64,000 nt of DNA from Lamellibrachia columna (lineage: Eukaryota; Annelida; Polychaeta; Sabellida; Siboglinidae): positions 64,676,263-64,740,262 of the forward strand of contig OY759262.1 of NCBI GenBank assembly GCA_963662155.1, written 5' to 3'. Shown piece by piece: positions 26,803 to 33,560 of this stretch (the stretch's first letter is position 1; the number at the start of each line of letters is the position of its first letter). The translations under genes and the position numbers were made by a program. The notes beneath the pieces are model-generated. The model did not search any database. It saw nothing but the letters and a program-made list of their open reading frames with translations, and was not told the DNA's origin.

Positions 26803-28086
26803 TTTATATATATATATATATATGTGTTGTGTTGTGATGATGTGAGATGTTCAGTGTGTTGTGTTGTGATGATGTGAGATGTTCAGTGTGTTGTGTTGTG
26901 ATGATGTGAGATGTTCAGTGTGTTGTGTTGTGATGATGTGAGATGTTCAGTGTGTTGTGTTGTGATGATGTGAGGTGTTCAGTGTGTTGTGATGATGTGA
27001 GATGTTCAGTGTGTTGTGTTGTGATGATGTGAGATGTGAGGTGTGTTGTGTTGTGATGATGTGAGATGTTCAGTGTGTTGTGTTGTGATGATGTGAGATG
27101 TTCAGTGTGTTGTGTTGTGATGATGTGAGATGTTCAGTGTGTTGTGTTGTGATGATGTGAGGTGTTCAGTGTGTTGTGTTGTGATGATGTGAGATGTTTA
27201 GTGTTTTGTGTCGTAGATGCGCATGGAAGAGGAGCGCAGACTGAGGGTTCAGGGCCTCCTGAGGCGGCAGGAGAAGTTGAAGAGTGACCTCGCCAAGGCC
27301 AAGGACACGTTGATGCTGAACAGAGACACCTGGAGTTTCGACTGTGAGTACCATAGACTGTGCATTGTGTTGTGTGAGTAAATACAGATTGTTTTCTTCA
27401 AGTAGTCTGATGAGGGTTAATTGATAATCACCATATTTGGTTGTCATAAGAAAACTTTAATCCATTAAATAAGCCAACTCAAATGGTTGATGGATGTGTA
27501 GTTTGTCTTTGAAAGGATTAACTTTATTCATTAGATTGGGTAACTTGTAAAACTGTGAATAACCTTATATATAGAGCCAAACCGCAGTTGCCATTTTCTC
27601 ACCAAATTGTGTCTAGACGGAGTCAAAATTATTTAGTTGTTTTTTCCTGATGATTTCACCAATATTAAATAATAAATTTGTACGATCGAGCTAGCTAGAT
27701 TAACGATCAAGCTAGTGGTGCTAGATTAACGATCGAGCTAGCTAGATTAACGATCAAGCTAGCGGTGCTGGATTAATGATCGAGCTAGCAGTTCTAGATC
27801 AAGATAGGTAAAATGTTTTGGTCGAAATGAGTCTTAAAACAAGAAAACCAAAAAAACTCCAGAACTTTTAACACATGATGCTGATGCAAGGTGGCGCTGC
27901 TGTGGCAAGTGTGATCGTTGCTACAGCTGGGGTGGTTATGTTGCAGTGCATGTTGCGGAGGCGGTGGACCATGACGACCCAGGGTACTTGGAGGCACTCC
28001 AGCAGGAGACGGGAATACTGGAAAAGAGGGTCGAGATGTGTCAGTCGCGCATCATGCTCGTCACCTGCTTTGACATCAACGTCTAG
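7348..28086 (+). CDS. KIF26: KIF26/VAB-8-type atypical kinesin, 11 exons, N-terminus outside window
   Basis: Joined exons are 7348-7545, 7943-8036, 16201-16398, 17246-17401, 17915-18010, 18561-18699, 21440-21602, 21844-25177, 26329-26546, 27217-27343 and 27947-28086. Together they give 4863 nt, i.e. 1620 codons plus TAG, with phases consistent throughout. Residues 1-348 are the kinesin motor; 349-1459 a Ser-rich tail from one huge exon; 1460-1620 a charged, probably coiled-coil end with the KIF26 C-terminal signature ([17 protein letters not shown]). Other family marks are [16 protein letters not shown] and [18 protein letters not shown] in the tail. Vertebrate KIF26A/B and nematode VAB-8 are known as atypical, ATPase-deficient kinesins acting in cell signalling, adhesion and cell or axon migration rather than transport. 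The visible ATPase motifs are degenerate, which agrees. The reading starts mid-protein at VKVMLRI, so N-terminal exons must be upstream of 7348 and I cannot find them here. Family assignment is confident; exon edges are inferred by eye. Confidence 0.93.
7546..7942. other. KIF26 intron, nothing else seen
   Basis: 397-bp intron with GTGAGT donor and CCACCAG acceptor. Contains T- and A-rich runs only. Confidence 0.8.
7943..8036 (+). CDS. KIF26: KIF26 exon b: helix before the P-loop
   Basis: 94 nt, phase 0 to 1, donor CTAG/GTGAGT. It encodes [16 protein letters not shown] and then FSYGHARL, the start of the nucleotide-binding loop. The next exon, over 8 kb away, completes it as GHARLGKT. The P-loop keeps the GxxxxGKT spacing, but its interior differs from the usual GQTGSGKT. 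Confidence 0.9.
8037..8890. other. first part of the 8.2-kb KIF26 intron, nothing recognised
   Basis: Non-coding. Two loosely similar stretches sharing GGCATCAGTTGCTGACAC and GGCATTAGTTGCTGACAC occur near 8460 and 8536, but I cannot assign them to a family. Confidence 0.6.
8891..9090. repeat. 23-bp minisatellite (intronic)
   Basis: About eight imperfect 23-bp units of the form GTGGTCTG-T/C-CCCACTGATATTT. Later copies are more diverged. Confidence 0.85.
9091..9489. other. KIF26 intron, nothing recognised
   Basis: Non-coding intron sequence between the 23-bp array and a SINE. No exon-like segment recognised. Confidence 0.5.
9490..9768 (-). mobile_element. tRNA-derived SINE, minus strand
   Basis: Read on the minus strand, the head has an A box TAGCTCAGTGG (plus positions 9749-9759) and a B box GAGTTCGAGTCC (9703-9714) at tRNA spacing, with the anticodon region CTCTCAATTGAGA between them. 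The body continues with AGTAAAAGATCCCA-type sequence for about 200 bp. The head fits a tRNA-Glu(CTC)-like ancestor, by inference. The tRNA fold is imperfect and the tail extends past the tRNA, so this is a SINE and not a tRNA gene. The 3' end is approximate. Confidence 0.8.
9790..10288. repeat. 17-bp minisatellite with 34-bp doublets (intronic)
   Basis: About 29 units of roughly 17 bp alternating between CACAGTGCACATGGTGC and CACAGTGCACATTGTGT types. The repeated GTGCAC/CACAGTG words make it partly self-complementary. Confidence 0.9.
10289..12954. other. KIF26 intron, nothing recognised
   Basis: About 2.7 kb of AT-rich intron. I see no exon preserving motor-domain sequence, no mobile-element protein and no tandem array here. 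Confidence 0.6.
12955..13065. repeat. three perfect 37-bp tandem copies
   Basis: Three identical 37-bp units back to back (111 bp), each starting GTTGTTAGGTTAGTGTCC and ending ACTTGGTTGC. Absolute identity implies very recent duplication. Confidence 0.95.
13319..15772. repeat. 25-bp minisatellite, about 98 copies, 600-bp higher-order repeat
   Basis: Tandem 25-bp units built from CCCTCCATGTTCTTG followed by AGGTCC and then C or T with AAA. Unit variants (TAAAC or CAAAC; TTGAGG or TTGTGG) recur with a 600-bp period: positions 14461-14580 read the same as 15061-15180. Both edges instead carry a CCATCCGTG or CCTCCGTG variant. It lies wholly inside the KIF26 intron. Because 25 is not a multiple of 3, minus frames reading EHGGF or DLKNMEG appear in short pieces and are not called. 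Confidence 0.97.
15773..16200. other. KIF26 intron end
   Basis: Pyrimidine-rich non-coding sequence ending in a strong acceptor, TTTCTCCTCAG. Confidence 0.7.
16201..16398 (+). CDS. KIF26: KIF26 exon c: P-loop completion and following motor core
   Basis: 198 nt, phase 1 to 1, donor GTAAGT at 16399. It completes [13 protein letters not shown], then encodes [18 protein letters not shown] and [21 protein letters not shown]. That is the motor region where most kinesins read GIIPRA and V-S-x-x-E-I-Y-N-E. The VSAVEV form with GKE is a KIF26 trait. Confidence 0.92.
16425..16508. repeat. three-copy 28-bp tandem repeat (intronic)
   Basis: Three near-identical 28-bp units, each containing ATCTCTCCAAAGTACAGAT, start right after the exon c donor region. 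Confidence 0.88.
16509..17245. other. KIF26 intron, nothing recognised
   Basis: AT-rich intron ending in GCTGTTACAG. A second AG six bases later (ATACAG) could serve as an alternative acceptor in the same frame. Confidence 0.65.
17246..17401 (+). CDS. KIF26: KIF26 exon d: motor insert typical of KIF26
   Basis: 156 nt, phase 1 to 1, donor G/GTGAGT. It encodes [15 protein letters not shown] followed by NQSELRAPT and [12 protein letters not shown], closely resembling the KIF26 motor segment. The acceptor may be at 17245 or 17251; the two choices differ by two residues and keep the frame. Confidence 0.9.
17493..17868. mobile_element. candidate MITE with about 22-bp inverted termini
   Basis: The left end GGGCTGGCTTCAATGACAATTG pairs with the inverse of the right end, GGGCTGGATTCAACTGTAATTG, at 17 of 22 positions. 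The interior is packed with AATTAC and GTAATT words. There is no protein. The termini resemble those of hAT-type non-autonomous elements, but I cannot identify a clear 8-bp target duplication. It fills most of the intron between exons d and e. Confidence 0.5.
17915..18010 (+). CDS. KIF26: KIF26 exon e: degenerate switch I region
   Basis: 96 nt, phase 1 to 1; acceptor GTTTCAG, donor G/GTAACC. It encodes [25 protein letters not shown] stands where active kinesins have the switch I motif with two serines and an arginine (SSRSH), so the catalytic serines are missing. KIF26 family members are known to be ATPase-deficient. Confidence 0.9.
18011..18560. other. KIF26 intron, nothing recognised
   Basis: AT-rich intron of about 550 bp ending CCTGTTCCAG. 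Confidence 0.7.
18561..18699 (+). CDS. KIF26: KIF26 exon f: degenerate switch II region
   Basis: 139 nt, phase 1 to 2. It encodes [14 protein letters not shown] and then [29 protein letters not shown] replaces the LVDLAGSE of active kinesins, so the switch II glutamate is absent. The donor is the weaker AG/GTAGAT. Confidence 0.9.
18700..19034. other. KIF26 intron before LINE insertion
   Basis: AT-rich non-coding sequence with no recognisable element. Confidence 0.6.
19150..20286 (-). pseudogene. LINE reverse transcriptase, C-terminal piece
   Basis: Open frame of 378 codons carrying the palm and thumb of the RT ([31 protein letters not shown]) and the following [21 protein letters not shown] region typical of CR1/Jockey-like ORF2 proteins. 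It is separated by a frame shift near 20260-20286 from the N-terminal RT piece. It is the largest intact part of the insertion and cannot make a full protein. Confidence 0.88.
20258..21373 (-). pseudogene. LINE endonuclease end and RT N-terminal pieces
   Basis: Three consecutive pieces in shifting frames: up to about 21026 the tail of the endonuclease and linker, 20634-21053 the linker, and 20258-20644 the RT finger region ([27 protein letters not shown]). The endonuclease N-terminus and ORF1 are missing, so the element is 5' truncated as usual for LINE insertions. Confidence 0.82.
21440..21602 (+). CDS. KIF26: KIF26 exon g: end of motor domain
   Basis: 163 nt, phase 2 to 0; acceptor CACTGACAG, donor AAG/GTGAGT. 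It encodes [19 protein letters not shown], the microtubule-binding alpha-5 region common to kinesins, then [23 protein letters not shown] and a basic HRMKRRRTK neck. It starts only about 65 bp from the 5' edge of the LINE. Confidence 0.93.
21844..25177 (+). CDS. KIF26: KIF26 exon h: giant tail exon
   Basis: 3334 nt (about 1111 residues), phase 0 to 1; acceptor TTCACTTTCAG, donor ACGT/GTGAGT. The start has acidic and serine runs, then the family block [16 protein letters not shown] and [13 protein letters not shown]. Four W-I/V-DGP motifs lie at about 22390, 22507, 22573 and 22732. A short tandem AAQTKQTH repeat separates the third and fourth. The distal part is rich in Ser, Pro and Lys ([26 protein letters not shown]) and ends with [18 protein letters not shown]. 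The tail is probably disordered and basic. The large single tail exon matches the general KIF26 plan as I know it. Confidence 0.93.
22607..22727 (+). repeat. in-frame 24-bp/8-aa tandem repeat inside KIF26
   Basis: Within exon h, units of roughly 24 bp containing ACAAAACAGACACATGC repeat about five times in frame and encode AAQTKQTH variants. The repeat keeps the frame and lies between two WxDGP motifs. Confidence 0.9.
25178..26045. other. KIF26 intron, short repeats only
   Basis: Intron with a three-copy AGCATGTAGGCTG word near 25733-25770 and a few TAGTTATAGTAATGTC units near 25875-25935. No coding or mobile-element sequence recognised. Confidence 0.7.
26046..26188. repeat. 23-bp minisatellite, six copies (intronic)
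   Basis: Six units containing GACCTGACC-A/G-TGGGGTCGTAGAT. The internal variant changes from CATGGGG to CGTGGGG part way along. Confidence 0.93.
26329..26546 (+). CDS. KIF26: KIF26 exon i: conserved C-terminal linker
   Basis: 218 nt, phase 1 to 0; acceptor TTCTCTCCAG, donor CGG/GTAAGT. It encodes [10 protein letters not shown] and then [20 protein letters not shown], which matches the family segment E-I-K-x-Y-E-x-D-D-V-E-R. A charged helix begins at the end of the exon. Confidence 0.92.
26547..26752. other. KIF26 intron
   Basis: Short AT-rich intron sequence before the microsatellite. Confidence 0.7.
26753..26823. repeat. compound (AT)n(GA)n(AT)n microsatellite
   Basis: A run of AT dinucleotides followed by about 12 GA dinucleotides and then AT again, immediately before a GTGTT-rich minisatellite. 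Confidence 0.97.
26824..27200. repeat. 32-bp minisatellite (intronic)
   Basis: About 12 units with GTGTTGTGTTGTGATGATG then TGAGATGTTCA. Two units lack internal segments. The array stops about 15 bp before the exon j acceptor GTGTCGTAG. Confidence 0.95.
27217..27343 (+). CDS. KIF26: KIF26 exon j: C-terminal coiled-coil segment
   Basis: 127 nt, phase 0 to 1; donor GACT/GTGAGT. It encodes [18 protein letters not shown] followed by [17 protein letters not shown], an amphipathic helix and the conserved L-M-L-x-x-D/x-W-x-x-F-D region of the family. Confidence 0.92.
27344..27682. other. last KIF26 intron, first part
   Basis: Non-coding, nothing recognised. Confidence 0.65.
27683..27802. repeat. 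short 47-bp-type tandem repeat (intronic)
   Basis: Two to three imperfect copies with CGATCGAGCTAGCTAGATTA and CGATCAAGCTAG words. Confidence 0.75.
27947..28086 (+). CDS. KIF26: KIF26 exon k: C-terminus and stop
   Basis: 140 nt including TAG; acceptor TATGTTGCAG. It encodes [26 protein letters not shown] and finally [10 protein letters not shown]. The ending L/M-V/I-T-C-F-D-I is characteristic of KIF26 C-termini, which confirms the stop at 28084-28086. Confidence 0.94.
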
Positions 28087-28204
28087 GGCAGTTGGGAGAT
28101 GGGAGGAGTGGTGAAGGAGTAGGAAGATAATGGAAGAATGCTGAGGATGGTAAAGACATTGATGACACAGACGACAGTGTAAAATATAATTTCTGACAGA
28201 CATT

Positions 28205-28350
28205 GAGAATGTACAACATTTAAAGAGAATGTAAACATTTAAAGATAATGTATAACATTTAAAGAGAATGTAAACATTTAAAGATAATGTATAACATTTA
28301 AAGGGAATGTACAATACCTAAAGGGAATGTACAATATTTAAAGGGAATGT
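28205..28350. repeat. 19-bp AT-rich tandem repeat
   Basis: Seven to eight imperfect units with ACATTTAAAG followed by A/G-GAATGTA, just after the KIF26 stop. Confidence 0.85.
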
Positions 28351-28491
28351 GCAACCAATTTCATTGGTTAACTGATACGGAGTTAGTTGGGGTTTTGTAA
28401 AATGCCCAAATTCTCGTTATGCTTTGTGTTTTAATTTTTATTGTTGTATATTTATTGTCAGAAATTGTATAAAATGAGAATTTGACCGACC

Positions 28492-28497
28492 AATAAA
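28492..28497 (+). promoter_or_regulatory. candidate polyadenylation signal
   Basis: AATAAA about 400 bp after the KIF26 stop, in AT-rich sequence. Other AATAAA words lie further on (29892), so this is only the nearest candidate. Confidence 0.35.
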
Positions 28498-28787
28498 TCA
28501 CCCAATGGAAAATGTTATGTTTTACCTTTAAAGGTGAAGATTTATTGTTCAATTTATTGTTCCAAAAAATAGTTCTACGGTTAACCAAGAAAAATTGTGA
28601 TACATTCACTTTCACAGAAACGTTACAGTGTCTGACTTTATTAGAGATGGAGAACGCGTTGAAGAGTAAAAGCAACCTAAGGTTTTGCTGTTCGTTGATG
28701 GGTTATTCACTGACGAATGTTAGACTGGAAACAGACTACTCATGAGAAAGTGGAACCAACTATTTAAATTGTTTATGTATGTGACTG

Positions 28788-29083
28788 CAAGGCCATTTGG
28801 ACATATGACTACATGGCCATTTGGACATATGACTACATGGCCATTTGGACATATGACTACATGGCCATTTGGACATATGACTACATGGCCATTTGGACAT
28901 ATGACTGCAAGTCCATTTGGACATGACTGCATGGCCATTTGGACATATGACTACTTGACCATTTGGACATGACTACATGGCCATTTGGACATATGACTAC
29001 ATGGCCATTTGGACATATGACTACATGACCATTTGGACATATGACTACATGACCATTTGGACATATGACTACATGACCATTTG
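28788..29083. repeat. 24-bp minisatellite
   Basis: About 12 units with GGCCATTTGGACATATGAC then TACAT. Since 24 is a multiple of 3, both strands have short open frames (HMTTWPFG and its antisense), which I do not call. Confidence 0.95.
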
Positions 29084-30078
29084 AACATAATTAAGACACT
29101 TGTAACTGCTAATTCTGACGATACTTAGTTTATCAGTTTGATGAGTAATATATTATATATTATTACAATGTATAGTTGTTTCGTTAAGTTAATTCGACAC
29201 CTGTGGCAGCGATTGTTTTTGTTCACTTAATTGAATGTTGCTCTTAATTGAATGATGCTCTTAAGACTACATTAAGTATATGATTTAGTTTGCATATTCA
29301 CTCTTCATGGCTTTCGTTTAATGCAATTTATGTTGCACAGCGTTGTTAGCTTTGACAAAGCACAGATTCAGAGATTCAGATAACTGTTTAGTTGTACATT
29401 GTAAGTTGTACAGAATATACATTTGGACATTTTATTAATGAAACACACCCTCAGTATTACAATACAACAGAAGTAGCATGTTGTGATGTTGCCATTGCTA
29501 ATTTGAAGCATCTGGGAAACGTATTTAATTACTACGTAGACTTTCTGATTATTATTTCACAGGTTTGACATGACACAGTTGTATATTTAATATATAACAG
29601 TGGCTTAGTTAAGTATATCAGCTTTCTATTATTAGTTTGACACTTTTGAATCACACAATATTATGCACTATTCTCAGTGAGTTGATAGTCGTCCAACAGC
29701 ATGTTAAAATGTGTGGTTTGTACTATATTTTGACAATATTTTGAGAATGTTAATTAGTTTGTGCAAAATATGAAGCCACCATCCTATGTGATTTGTCTGC
29801 CTGCAGGGCTTGCTGGGATTGTAATTGTGTACTTTTATTTAATGTTTCAATGATTTTATAGCATGAACGTTTGAGACATCGCTGCACCAAAAATAAATAC
29901 TATAACGTTTTATATTATTATGTACGAGATGCCTTTTGAGGATGTGGAATTTCACTCAGTTACTTAGAAATGTAATAAATCAATGGATCGCTATGTGCAT
30001 TATTATGTGCCAGCAGGAATCTGTTGCTATGCAAATGGTTTGTATTTTGCGTTCTTCCTCCACGGGTAGTTTTGAAGA
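29084..30078. other. AT-rich non-coding sequence
   Basis: About 1 kb with no recognised gene, RNA or repeat. It may be distal 3' UTR or intergenic. Confidence 0.6.
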
Positions 30079-30172
30079 CGATCACCTGACCATGCTGCCA
30101 TCTAGCGAACACCATAAAAGATACAATGTTCTGACCGTGCTGCCATCTATCGAATGTCATAAAACACAAAGT
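30079..30172. repeat. two-copy 45-bp repeat with CTGCCATCTA core
   Basis: Two imperfect copies, each with CTGACC, then TGCTGCCATCTA and CGAA, then CATAAAA. The core resembles YY1/Pho-type or insulator-type sites on the complementary strand (AGATGGCAG). Confidence 0.65.
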
Positions 30173-30669
30173 ATTTACAAAGTATTTCGGTTTTGTTCAG
30201 ATGAAAATAATAATGTTACAAATTCTTTGTCGATGTGTTTTGGACTAATTCAAAAAGCAATGTCAGAAGAAGAGGCTGTTAATTGTTGATATGATGCAAA
30301 GCCATACAGTATGCGCTGTAATGTCATCGAAAATTGGAAATGTTCAATTTATAATTTTTTTTTATTTTGTGGGGAAATTAAGCATTGATGTAATTGTCCA
30401 TAATTTGAATGATATATTTGTATGTAACTGCATAATTTATATAACCAACATGATAATTTTCAGGTTGATATGTTTATATTATTATTATACCCATGTACAT
30501 TTGATGCAAATTAAATTAATATTGAACTGGTGTTTGAAAATGTGTGTGATTGATATATTGCTTTGAAATGATTGCCATCCCCAATGTTAATTTTGTACAG
30601 CTCGAATATCCAGTATTTGGTTTGATTCCCAAGTTATATGACTGATCTTAGATTATGAATATATATATA
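30173..30669. other. AT-rich non-coding sequence
   Basis: About 500 bp between the 45-bp repeat and a SINE. No gene, RNA gene, mobile-element protein or tandem array recognised. Confidence 0.5.
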
Positions 30670-30992
30670 TGTGTCTGGGGCGGTAGCGTAGCGGTTGGAA
30701 CGTCGGGCTCTCAATCGAGAAAACCCGGGTTCAAATCCTCTTGCTGCCGTTTTGAAGCTTTGGCAAATTTTTTTCATCCCACGTTGCCACAATTCACCGG
30801 GCTTTATAAATAAGTACCTGGCGACAGACAGAGGTGGATCTGAACGGATAGTTTTTGTGCAGTAATTGCAGCGTGGCAGAATGCTTCCCAGAGAAAACGA
30901 GATGGCGTTGAAATGAACAGGTCTGCCAGGGGGTGAAGTGTAAACTGCTTTGAGCAGTCCCAAGGACTGGATACCACGCTATATAAGAACAT
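30670..30992 (+). mobile_element. tRNA-derived SINE with CR1/L2-like tail
   Basis: A box TAGCGTAGCGG at 30684 and B box GGTTCAAATCC at 30728 are at the same spacing as in the SINE at 9490-9768, again with a CTCTCAATCGAGA anticodon region. The body runs about 250 bp and ends with CACGCTATATAAGAACATA, resembling the GCTATATAA tails that pair with CR1/L2-type LINEs. A TA-rich run flanks it on both sides. Confidence 0.85.
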
Positions 30993-32024
30993 ACTTTTAT
31001 ATATATATTATATACATAAATATATATGGCCCAAAATTTTATTCCTTAGCCTGCACATTTAGGTTAAAAAAAACTTGAAAATAAGTTATTTATGACTGAT
31101 TATATAATTATACAAATAAATGATATGGCCCAAAATTCCTTAGCCTGCACATTTGGGGGAAAAATATGGAAATATACCTTTTGGATTGTAAAATCATTAT
31201 GCTTTATGAAACTAGATACACTGTCACTGGGATTTGTGTTTTGCTGGTTACCGTTTACAAACTACAATTTCATATTAAAAATTGTTTTATGATAGGTGTA
31301 TCGAAACACATTGTTAAATCTGTTAAACCACGTTAACATCTTTATTATTAGAAAGGATTATATTGGCTTTCTGAACATATTCATATCCACCCATATATTA
31401 TTTGCAATCCTGTGCCTGTGTCGTGGCTGTGCCTGTGGCCATAAATCAAAATGTGTTTTCAATTATTGGTTTCCAAAGGTTATTTTAAGGCAATATAATG
31501 TAATATAATATATTACTAGATACTGTTGAATAAATTGTATATACAAAACATTTATATGGTATTACAATGCATTGCTAGAAAACTCATAAATACCTCTGAG
31601 ACTGAGCGAATGTTCAAACATCACCTTTCGTACCTAGTCTGTCTAGCAGACGACAACCCACACATCGACAGGTGCTGCCATCTGTAGCCTCAATTTTGGT
31701 CCTTTCCATTCACCAGATGGCGGCACGTTTCGCACAATAACATTGAAAAAAGAACGCTGCCAACATATTTATATATTTACTACATCGGTGTCGAAACCGG
31801 TGGGGCCCAGAATATTTTGGGTAGGTATATGTTGAGTATATCCCCCCCCAATATGCTTGCAGGAACCAACTTGACCCCCCCCATATTCAACAGCTTCCGA
31901 CACCAACGAATATTGTGAATGCAGTAGTAAACCTACCGAAACGATCAGAAATAAAATGTTAATACAATTACACATACGACTTATATTTCACATACACATT
32001 GAGGCAATAATTTGATAAATGTTA
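30993..32024. other. non-coding; contains one inverted repeat
   Basis: AT-rich with no gene recognised. GTGCTGCCATCTG (31672-31684) and CAGATGGCGGCAC (31714-31726) form an imperfect inverted repeat matching at 12 of 13 positions. C-rich runs follow near 31850-31890. Confidence 0.55.
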
Positions 32025-32067
32025 CGGCGCTGAACCAGGGGAGTGTTTTCCCAGTGTAACAACGGCA

Positions 32068-32728
32068 TTGCCTGTTTCGTTATGTATTTATCTTGGTAAT
32101 ATTATGACAAAGTCATTTATATTTGTAGCGAAACGCTTTAGTGCCAAACTCCCTAAAACACCTGGTGTAAGAGTTCAGCGAAGACGCCAAGATGTGCAAG
32201 CACCCGAACCATCTCATGTACGAGTTCAGCGAAGAAGCCAAGATGTGCAAGCACCCGAACCATCTCATGTAAGAGTTCAGCGAAGAAGCCAAGATGTGCA
32301 AGCACCCGAACCATCTCATGTAAGAGTTCAGCGAAGAAGCCAAGATGTGCAAGCACCCGAACCATCTCATGTAAGAGTTCAGCGAAGAAGCCAAGATGTG
32401 CAAGCACCCGAACCATCTCATGTAAGAGTTCAGCGAAGAAGCCAATATGTGCAAGCACCCGAACCATTTCATGTAAGAGTTCAGCGAAGAAGCCGAGACT
32501 TACAAGTATCTCCCGAGAGGCAACCAGCTGTCCATCACAGGAAGGTTCACAAACAGACATCGACATCCAGTGAGAACACAATCGGACTGGACTCTCAACC
32601 AACTGCTCATGAACGACAACCACCAGATGACAATAACATAAACGGTGGTACCAGCTCTGAGTAACAGGTCACCTGTTGTTACTCGTTCTGGCCGAATCGT
32701 CAAGGTACCTGCCCGATTCAAAGAATGA
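32068..32728 (+). pseudogene. Ty3/Gypsy polyprotein C-terminal remnant with internal 51-bp repeat
   Basis: A plus-strand frame from 32068 to 32664 is followed, after a +1 shift, by PVVTRSGRIVKVPARFKE and a stop at 32726-32728. T-R-S-G-R-x-x-K-x-P-x-R-F is the usual C-terminal tail of Gypsy integrase polyproteins. The middle holds the VRVQRRSQDVQAPEPSH tandem expansion. No integrase catalytic core is visible, so this is a fragment. A polypurine tract and LTR-like TGTTACA follow at 32863-32881, supporting the orientation. Confidence 0.7.
32167..32523 (+). repeat. 51-bp/17-aa tandem repeat in Gypsy remnant
   Basis: Six near-perfect 51-bp units and a diverged seventh, each encoding VRVQRRSQDVQAPEPSH in the plus frame. 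The first unit has RRRQ in place of RRSQ. Units differ by only one to three bases, so the expansion is recent. Confidence 0.95.
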
Positions 32729-32862
32729 CGTGCTATACCAATGACTGTGGATGATTCATAAGCGGTTGACATACCCGAACATCCAGGGGTTCTGAAGGCA
32801 GTCTACCTACTCCCCAAATACACGTATACTTTTCAGATCGTATGCAATGACTTAGTTTTCTT

Positions 32863-32930
32863 TAGGAAGGAGGATGTTACATTATCCATGTAGCGTCTAA
32901 CCGTGGAGGCCCCTAGTGGCTGTACCGGGA
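32863..32930 (+). mobile_element. candidate polypurine tract and start of Gypsy 3' LTR
   Basis: TTTAGGAAGGAGGA is followed directly by TGTTACATTATCCATG at 32875. A purine run abutting TGTTAC is the expected junction of internal region and 3' LTR. The putative LTR is cut after about 55 bp, where sequence belonging to a minus-strand Gypsy fragment begins. Confidence 0.5.
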
Positions 32931-33560
32931 TTTAGAGAGTTTGGCATTAAAGCGTTTCGCTTTCTGATAGAGCTCGACTCACAAAAGCGACAAGTCTCCC
33001 CTCTTGTAGCAATGCAGCTCCAAGACCGGACTGTGATGCATCACACTGAATTGTTAGTTCTTTGTTCGCGTCATAGTATCGCAGCACTGCTGCGGCACTA
33101 ATGAGCCGTTTAACTTCGCGGAAAGCCTCTTCCTGTGGTGTCGACCAGTTCTAAAGAACATCTTTCTTTGTGAGCTGCTGAATCGGCCTCATTACATCCG
33201 ATAGTCTCGGTAGAAATCTCGCAAGATAGTTTACGAATCCGGCGAGACGCTGTACACCTTGTACGTCAGTGGGAGGTGGCATTTGCTGCAATGCCTCTAC
33301 TTTTGTCGGGTCAAGCTTGAGGCCCATGTTGGTGACGAGATGCCCATGGAAGGATATCTCTTCCTTTCGTAACTTCAGTTTGTCTTTGTTGATCCGGATA
33401 CCAACGTCTCTGCATCGTTGTAGTAGCACTCGCAGCTTCTCATCGTGGTCACGCATGGCTTCATCGTGATTATTGCCTACTGCGTACAGCACCATGTCAT
33501 CCGCAATGCACATCACTCCTTGTAGGTCGCCTATGGCTTGTTGTAACTTCTTTTGTTAAG
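32931..33560 (-). pseudogene. Ty3/Gypsy reverse transcriptase-RNase H fragment
   Basis: Minus-strand translation runs from QQAIGDLQGVMCIADDMVLYA (RT active site IADD) through HGHLVTNMGLKLDPTKVEAL and FVNYLARFLPRLS. It then reads QLTKKDVL, a stop (TAG), NWSTPQEEAF, and the RNase H start TIQCDASQSGLGAALLQ and LVAFVSRALSES. This is the classical Gypsy order of RT thumb, connection and RNase H. It has an in-frame stop and no integrase or protease, so it is a dead fragment in the opposite orientation to the neighbouring Gypsy tail. Confidence 0.9.

Larger units (their letters stand above)
28087..28787 (+). other. probable KIF26 3' UTR
   Basis: Sequence after the stop codon. It includes a run of about 19-bp units with CATTTAAAGAGAATGTA between 28210 and 28350, and an AATAAA at 28492-28497. 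Extent of the transcript is inferred; there is no direct evidence of its end. Confidence 0.5.

Noticed and set aside
30670..30745. tRNA gene
   Set aside because: A and B boxes are present, but stems are imperfect and the sequence continues into a SINE body and tail.
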